This document shows positions 60,922-64,000 of a DNA stretch of 64,000 bases, piece by piece (the stretch's first letter is position 1; each line of letters opens with the position of its first letter). The stretch covers positions 1 to 64,000 of the forward strand of contig JAEZGK010000016.1 in NCBI GenBank assembly GCA_023437365.1, in the 5' to 3' direction. Source of the stretch: Bacillota bacterium. GTDB lineage: Bacteria > Bacillota > Clostridia > Lachnospirales > Lachnospiraceae. Below the pieces are notes generated by a model. That model did no database searches and was not told where the DNA came from. It was given only the letters and a program-made list of their open reading frames with translations. A program made the position numbers and the translations under genes.

Positions 60922-61290
60922 TTAGAATTCCAGACCAGCTTCACGGGCTGCATCTGCTAACGCTTTGATCTTTCCTTGATATATGAAGCCACCTCTGTCA
61001 AAAACAACAGTCTTAATTCCCTTTTCCAATGCCTTCTTAGCAATTACAGTGCCGAGATAAGCAGCTGCAGCTACGTCATTGGTCTTGGAAAGCTCAGCCT
61101 TAACATCTTTCTCAAGTGTGGAGGCTGCTGCTAAAGTATTGCCGACTGTATCATCAATGATCTGTGCGTACATATGATTGTTGCTTCTAAACACAGCTAA
61201 ACGCGGTCTCTCAGGAGTACCTGTGAAACGATTACGTAATTTTAAGTGTTTTTTAACACGAACTTCTGATCTTATCTGTTTACTAACCAT
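60922..61290 (-). CDS. rplR: 50S ribosomal protein L18
   Basis: A 122-residue L18: VKKHLKLRNRFTGTPERPRLAVFRSNNHMYAQIIDD and GGFIYQGKIKALADAAREAGLEF, binding 5S rRNA. Confidence 0.98.
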   Translation of the reverse strand: MVSKQIRSEVRVKKHLKLRNRFTGTPERPRLAVFRSNNHMYAQIIDDTVGNTLAAASTLEKDVKAELSKTNDVAAAAYLGTVIAKKALEKGIKTVVFDRGGFIYQGKIKALADAAREAGLEF

Positions 61291-61307
61291 TTAATTTCAC
61301 TCCTCCC

Positions 61308-61850
61308 TTATTTCTTACCGGTCTTACCAACCTTACGTCTGATCACTTCATCAGCATACTTAATTCCCTTGCCCTTGTAAGGCTCAGGTGCTCTCTTTGC
61401 TCTGATTTCAGCAGCGTATTGGCCAACCTTTTCTTTATCAATACCTTTAACTATGATCTTGTTCTGTCCTTCAAGTGTGGACTCAAGACCTTCCGGATCA
61501 ACCATGACAACCGGATGGGAGTAACCTAATGTCAGTGTTAATTCCTTGCCAGCCTTAGCTGCTCTGTAACCAACACCATTGATCTCAAGTACCTTCTGGT
61601 ATCCTTCCGTTACACCAACCACCATGTTATTGATCAGTGTTCTGGTCAGACCGTGTAAGGACTTCATTTTCTTTAAATCATTCGGTCTGGTAACGAGAAG
61701 TTCGCTACCTTCTACTTTAATCTGCATTTCAATGGGTAACACTCTTTCTAACGTACCCTTGGGACCCTTCACGGTCACCTTATTATTTTCTGCTATAACT
61801 ACAGTAACACCTGCAGGTATAGCGATAGGCATTCTTCCTATACGTGACAT
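61308..61850 (-). CDS. rplF: 50S ribosomal protein L6
   Basis: A 180-residue L6 with two repeats: SRIGRMPIAIPAGVTVVIAENNKVTVKGPKGTLE and GYQKVLEINGVGYRAAKAGKELTLTLGYSHPV; end KGKGIKYADEVIRRKVGKTGKK. Confidence 0.98.
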   Translation of the reverse strand: MSRIGRMPIAIPAGVTVVIAENNKVTVKGPKGTLERVLPIEMQIKVEGSELLVTRPNDLKKMKSLHGLTRTLINNMVVGVTEGYQKVLEINGVGYRAAKAGKELTLTLGYSHPVVMVDPEGLESTLEGQNKIIVKGIDKEKVGQYAAEIRAKRAPEPYKGKGIKYADEVIRRKVGKTGKK

Positions 61851-61859
61851 GCCCGCACC

Positions 61860-61940
61860 TCCTAATTATTCTTGATCAATGAATTAGTTTATTAATTCAT
61901 TGGTATTACGATAAATGAATTAATAATTAATTCATTTGAG
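61860..61940. repeat. AT-rich palindrome upstream of rplF
   Basis: ATGAATTAAT-A-ATTAATTCAT is a perfect 21-bp palindrome (about 61914-61934), with a further TTATTAATTCAT nearby. It belongs to the same 258-bp gap as the 70-bp cloverleaf at 62040-62109. Confidence 0.6.
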
Positions 61941-62039
61941 TTGCTTTGTTCTCGGGGGTTTACACTACCTCATAGAATTCATTACAAGTCGTTCTAAGAG
62001 GCCCAGACTCACAATAGCTTACGCTTTTGCTCGTTGTAC

Positions 62040-62109
62040 GTAACCCACTGACTACGTCAGTACGCCTCGCTACACGAGGCTTAACTCAGCGAAGCTGATT
62101 TTGGGTTAC
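62040..62109. repeat. 70-bp perfect cloverleaf element between rpsH and rplF
   Basis: Outer stem GTAACCCA / TGGGTTAC (62040-62047 with 62102-62109) encloses three perfect hairpins: CTGAC-TAC-GTCAG (62048-62060), GCCTCG-CTACA-CGAGGC (62064-62080) and TCAGC-GAA-GCTGA (62086-62098). It begins inside the rpsH stop codon. The shape is that of a tRNA but the 3-5-nt loops, 8-bp outer stem and absence of a T-loop sequence rule out a tRNA gene. Confidence 0.85.
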
Positions 62110-62510
62110 TACCAGATGAATGCGAGGACTTCTCCACCTACATTTAATTCTCTGGCTTCTTTATCGGTAATAATACCCTTGTTGGTTGAAATAATTGCGA
62201 TGCCTAAACCACCAAGTACCTTAGGCATGTTATCCTTGTTTGCATAAACTCTAAGACCGGGCTTGCTGATTCTCTTTAAGCCAGTGATGATCTTAACATT
62301 TTTATCTTTACCATACTTTAATGTCATATGGATTGTCTTACAATTCTCTACTTCCTCAATCTCGTATTTCTTTACATAACCTTCCTTAACGAGGATGTCG
62401 GCAATAGCAATTTTCATCTTTGAAGCAGGAATATCTACTGTATCATGTTTCGCAGTATTTGCATTACGGATTCTTGTAAGCATATCTGCAATGGGATCGC
62501 TCATTGTCAT
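62109..62510 (-). CDS. rpsH: 30S ribosomal protein S8
   Basis: A 133-residue S8: MTMSDPIADMLTRIRNANTAKHDTVDIPASKMK and GIITDKEARELNVGGEVLAFIW. AAAGGAGGTAAATGAA precedes the ATG. Its last codons touch the cloverleaf element. Confidence 0.97.
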   Translation of the reverse strand: MTMSDPIADMLTRIRNANTAKHDTVDIPASKMKIAIADILVKEGYVKKYEIEEVENCKTIHMTLKYGKDKNVKIITGLKRISKPGLRVYANKDNMPKVLGGLGIAIISTNKGIITDKEARELNVGGEVLAFIW

Positions 62511-62534
62511 TTCATTTACCTCCTTTCTTAACTC

Positions 62535-62720
62535 TTACCAGCTTGCTTTCTTCACGCCTGGTATCTGTCCTTTGTACGCTAATTCACGAAAACAAATTCT
62601 GCAGATTCCGTATTTTCTTAAATATGCATGCGGACGACCACAAATTCTGCAACGATTATATTCTCTAGTGGAGAATTTCTGCGTACGTTGTTGCTTAATT
62701 TTCATTGACGTTTTTGCCAT
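62535..62720 (-). CDS. rpsZ: 30S ribosomal protein S14, zinc type
   Basis: The ATG at 62720 gives 61 residues (MAKTSMKIKQQRTQKFSTRE); AGGAGGTATTTCC precedes it. CRICGRPHAYLRKYGICRIC carries the four zinc Cys of the short S14. The open frame up to 62756 is not part of the gene. Confidence 0.97.
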   Translation of the reverse strand: MAKTSMKIKQQRTQKFSTREYNRCRICGRPHAYLRKYGICRICFRELAYKGQIPGVKKASW

Positions 62721-62733
62721 GGAAATACCTCCT

Positions 62734-63273
62734 CTATTTTCTAAACGGCATACCAAACTGTGTTAACAGTTCGCGTGCCTCTTCATCAGTCTTTGCAGTG
62801 GTAACGAAGATGATGTCCATACCTCTTACCTTGTCAATCTTGTCATATTCGATTTCAGGGAAGATTACCTGTTCCTTGATACCAAGAGAGTAATTTCCTC
62901 TGCCGTCAAATGCGTTCGGATTAACACCTCTGAAGTCACGTACACGAGGTAATGATAAGTTGATAAGACGATCTGCAAACTCATACATCTTCTCGCCTCG
63001 AAGTGTTACTTTACATCCGATTGCCATGCCTTCTCTGATCTTGAAGTTAGCAACGGACTTCTTAGCCTTTGTAACAACAGCCTTCTGACCGGAGATAATC
63101 TCCATATCCTTGATTGCTGTCTCTAAAACCTTTGCGTTATCCTTCGCCTCACCAACACCCATGTTGATGACGATTTTATTTAACTTCGGCACTTCCATAA
63201 CGTTCTTATATCCGAACTTCTTAGTCATGCCGGCTACTATCTCATTTTTGTAAAGATCTTTTAATCTAGCCAA
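62734..63273 (-). CDS. rplE: 50S ribosomal protein L5
   Basis: A 179-residue L5: LYKNEIVAGMTKKFGYKNVMEVPKLNKIVINMGVGEA, LRGEKMYEFADRLINLSLPRVRDFRGV and the end REARELLTQFGMPF type. Binds 5S rRNA. Confidence 0.98.
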   Translation of the reverse strand: MARLKDLYKNEIVAGMTKKFGYKNVMEVPKLNKIVINMGVGEAKDNAKVLETAIKDMEIISGQKAVVTKAKKSVANFKIREGMAIGCKVTLRGEKMYEFADRLINLSLPRVRDFRGVNPNAFDGRGNYSLGIKEQVIFPEIEYDKIDKVRGMDIIFVTTAKTDEEARELLTQFGMPFRK

Positions 63274-63295
63274 CTAAAGTGACCTCCTCTCTGAA

Positions 63296-63613
63296 TTAAT
63301 CAATAACTTCGCCAGTTGATTTCGCAAAACGAACCTTCTTGGTACCCTTCTTGGTTTCTACAGTCTTGAAACCAACTCTGGTGGGCTTACCTTTGTGAAG
63401 GAACATAACGTTTGACGCATCAATCGGTGAATCCTGGTGGATTATTCCACCCTTGGGATTTTTCTGGCTTGCCTTGCTGTGCTTAGATACGGTATTTACG
63501 CCCTCTACGATCAGCTTACCATCATTCACAGAGATTACCTTGCCTGATTTCCCTTTATCCTTACCGGTGATAACCTTAACGGTATCATTCTTTTTGATTT
63601 TCATCGTTGCCAT
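63296..63613 (-). CDS. rplX: 50S ribosomal protein L24
   Basis: A 105-residue L24 with an N-terminal KOW motif (KKNDTVKVITGKDKGKSGKVISV) and VEGVNTVSKHSK. GGGAGGTGTCGACTG precedes the ATG. Confidence 0.98.
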   Translation of the reverse strand: MATMKIKKNDTVKVITGKDKGKSGKVISVNDGKLIVEGVNTVSKHSKASQKNPKGGIIHQDSPIDASNVMFLHKGKPTRVGFKTVETKKGTKKVRFAKSTGEVID

Positions 63614-63627
63614 CAGTCGACACCTCC

Positions 63628-63996
63628 CTATAATACTTCTGGTGCTAAAGAAACGATTTTCATGAATTGTTTCTCTCTTAATTCTCTCGCTACCGGTCCA
63701 AAGATACGAGTTCCCTTCGGGTTCTTATCTTCCTTAATTATTACGGCAGCATTCTCATCAAATCTAATATAGGAACCATCTTTACGGCGTGCTCCCTTAA
63801 CGGTACGAACTACAACAGCCTTTACAACATCGCCCTTCTTTACAACACCGCCTGGTGTTGCATCTTTAACCGAAGCAACAATGATATCACCTATATTAGC
63901 ATATCTTCTCGTTGATCCGCCAAGTACTCTGATGCAAAGTAATTCTTTCGCACCGGTATTGTCGGCAACTCTAAGTCTGGTTTCAGTCTGAATCAT
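63628..63996 (-). CDS. rplN: 50S ribosomal protein L14
   Basis: A 122-residue L14, complete to the ATG at 63996: MIQTETRLRVADNTGAKELLCIRVLGGS and FGPVARELREKQFMKIVSLAPEVL. The window ends four bases before it, so the upstream S10/spc genes are out of view. Confidence 0.98.
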   Translation of the reverse strand: MIQTETRLRVADNTGAKELLCIRVLGGSTRRYANIGDIIVASVKDATPGGVVKKGDVVKAVVVRTVKGARRKDGSYIRFDENAAVIIKEDKNPKGTRIFGPVARELREKQFMKIVSLAPEVL

Positions 63997-64000
63997 GATA

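Noticed and set aside
62040..62109. tRNA gene
   Set aside because: Cloverleaf shape only: arm loops of 3-5 nt, no T-loop TTCRA, no D-loop Gs, no discriminator/CCA context.

Overview
The window reads as chromosome of a low-to-moderate GC, spore-forming, Gram-positive anaerobe of the Clostridia, most likely Lachnospiraceae (Clostridium cluster XIVa). The evidence is the clostridial-type spc/alpha ribosomal operon with a KOW/L14e-like gene between map and infA, an ECF transporter and truA behind rplQ, zinc-ribbon S14 and L36, a long L17, YitT, an EF-P 5-aminopentanone reductase-like SDR and a SleL-like LysM/GH18 protein. No tRNA, rRNA, CRISPR array or intact insertion sequence was seen.

Layout. 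(1) 0.1-13.6 kb is mixed chromosome: an MsmK-type sugar ABC ATPase, YitT, a divergent LCP-like protein, an SDR reductase, a small XRE regulator with a membrane partner and three operator repeats, a PurF paralogue lacking its glutaminase cysteine, a flavin/redox group under a TetR regulator, a YkgJ zinc/iron cluster protein and a spore-type LysM protein with a degenerate GH18 site. (2) 13.6-18.0 kb is a GntR(YtrA)/ABC operon with a long palindrome over its promoter. (3) 18.0-22.6 kb holds a QueG-like ferredoxin protein, a nucleotidyltransferase, a phosphotransferase gene broken by an in-frame stop, and a repeat-filled gene-free stretch. (4) 22.6-23.6 kb is rplM-rpsI with its own strong promoter. 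(5) 23.7-46.4 kb is a large extracellular polysaccharide locus: tyrosine kinase/phosphatase/chain-length regulator, sortase, Ig-like surface protein, UDP-sugar dehydrogenase and epimerase, flippase, polymerase, glycosyltransferases, acetyltransferases, an initiating phosphoglycosyl transferase fused to a GT4, and a FlaA1/CapD-type dehydratase. Its central part is clearly AT-richer than the flanks, and remnants of a transposon and of a duplicated transferase gene lie inside it. (6) 47.1-64.0 kb is mgtC, truA, ecfT-ecfA2-ecfA1, rplQ-rpoA-rpsD-rpsK-rpsM-rpmJ-infA-KOW-map-adk-secY-rplO-rpmD-rpsE-rplR-rplF-rpsH-rpsZ-rplE-rplX-rplN, all on the minus strand.

How it fits together. In many Firmicutes truA is followed directly by rplM-rpsI; here the polysaccharide locus (with mgtC) sits exactly between them, so the island appears to have split a conserved translation superoperon, and rplM-rpsI now starts from its own promoter. 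The polysaccharide operon begins with a leader of about 450 nt that encodes a 23-residue peptide whose stop codon abuts a strong intrinsic terminator, which suggests attenuation or antitermination control.

The most unusual non-coding signal is a set of hairpin-rich, often cloverleaf-shaped palindromic elements in gaps, several inside the ribosomal-protein operons. Two of about 116 bp (10070-10186 and 48829-48943) are homologous in opposite orientation, and the differences between them in the stems are compensatory. Other points of note are an XRE-type DNA-binding domain fused to a UDP-sugar dehydrogenase whose promoter is bracketed by a perfect inverted repeat, and degenerate 16-bp and 74-bp tandem arrays.
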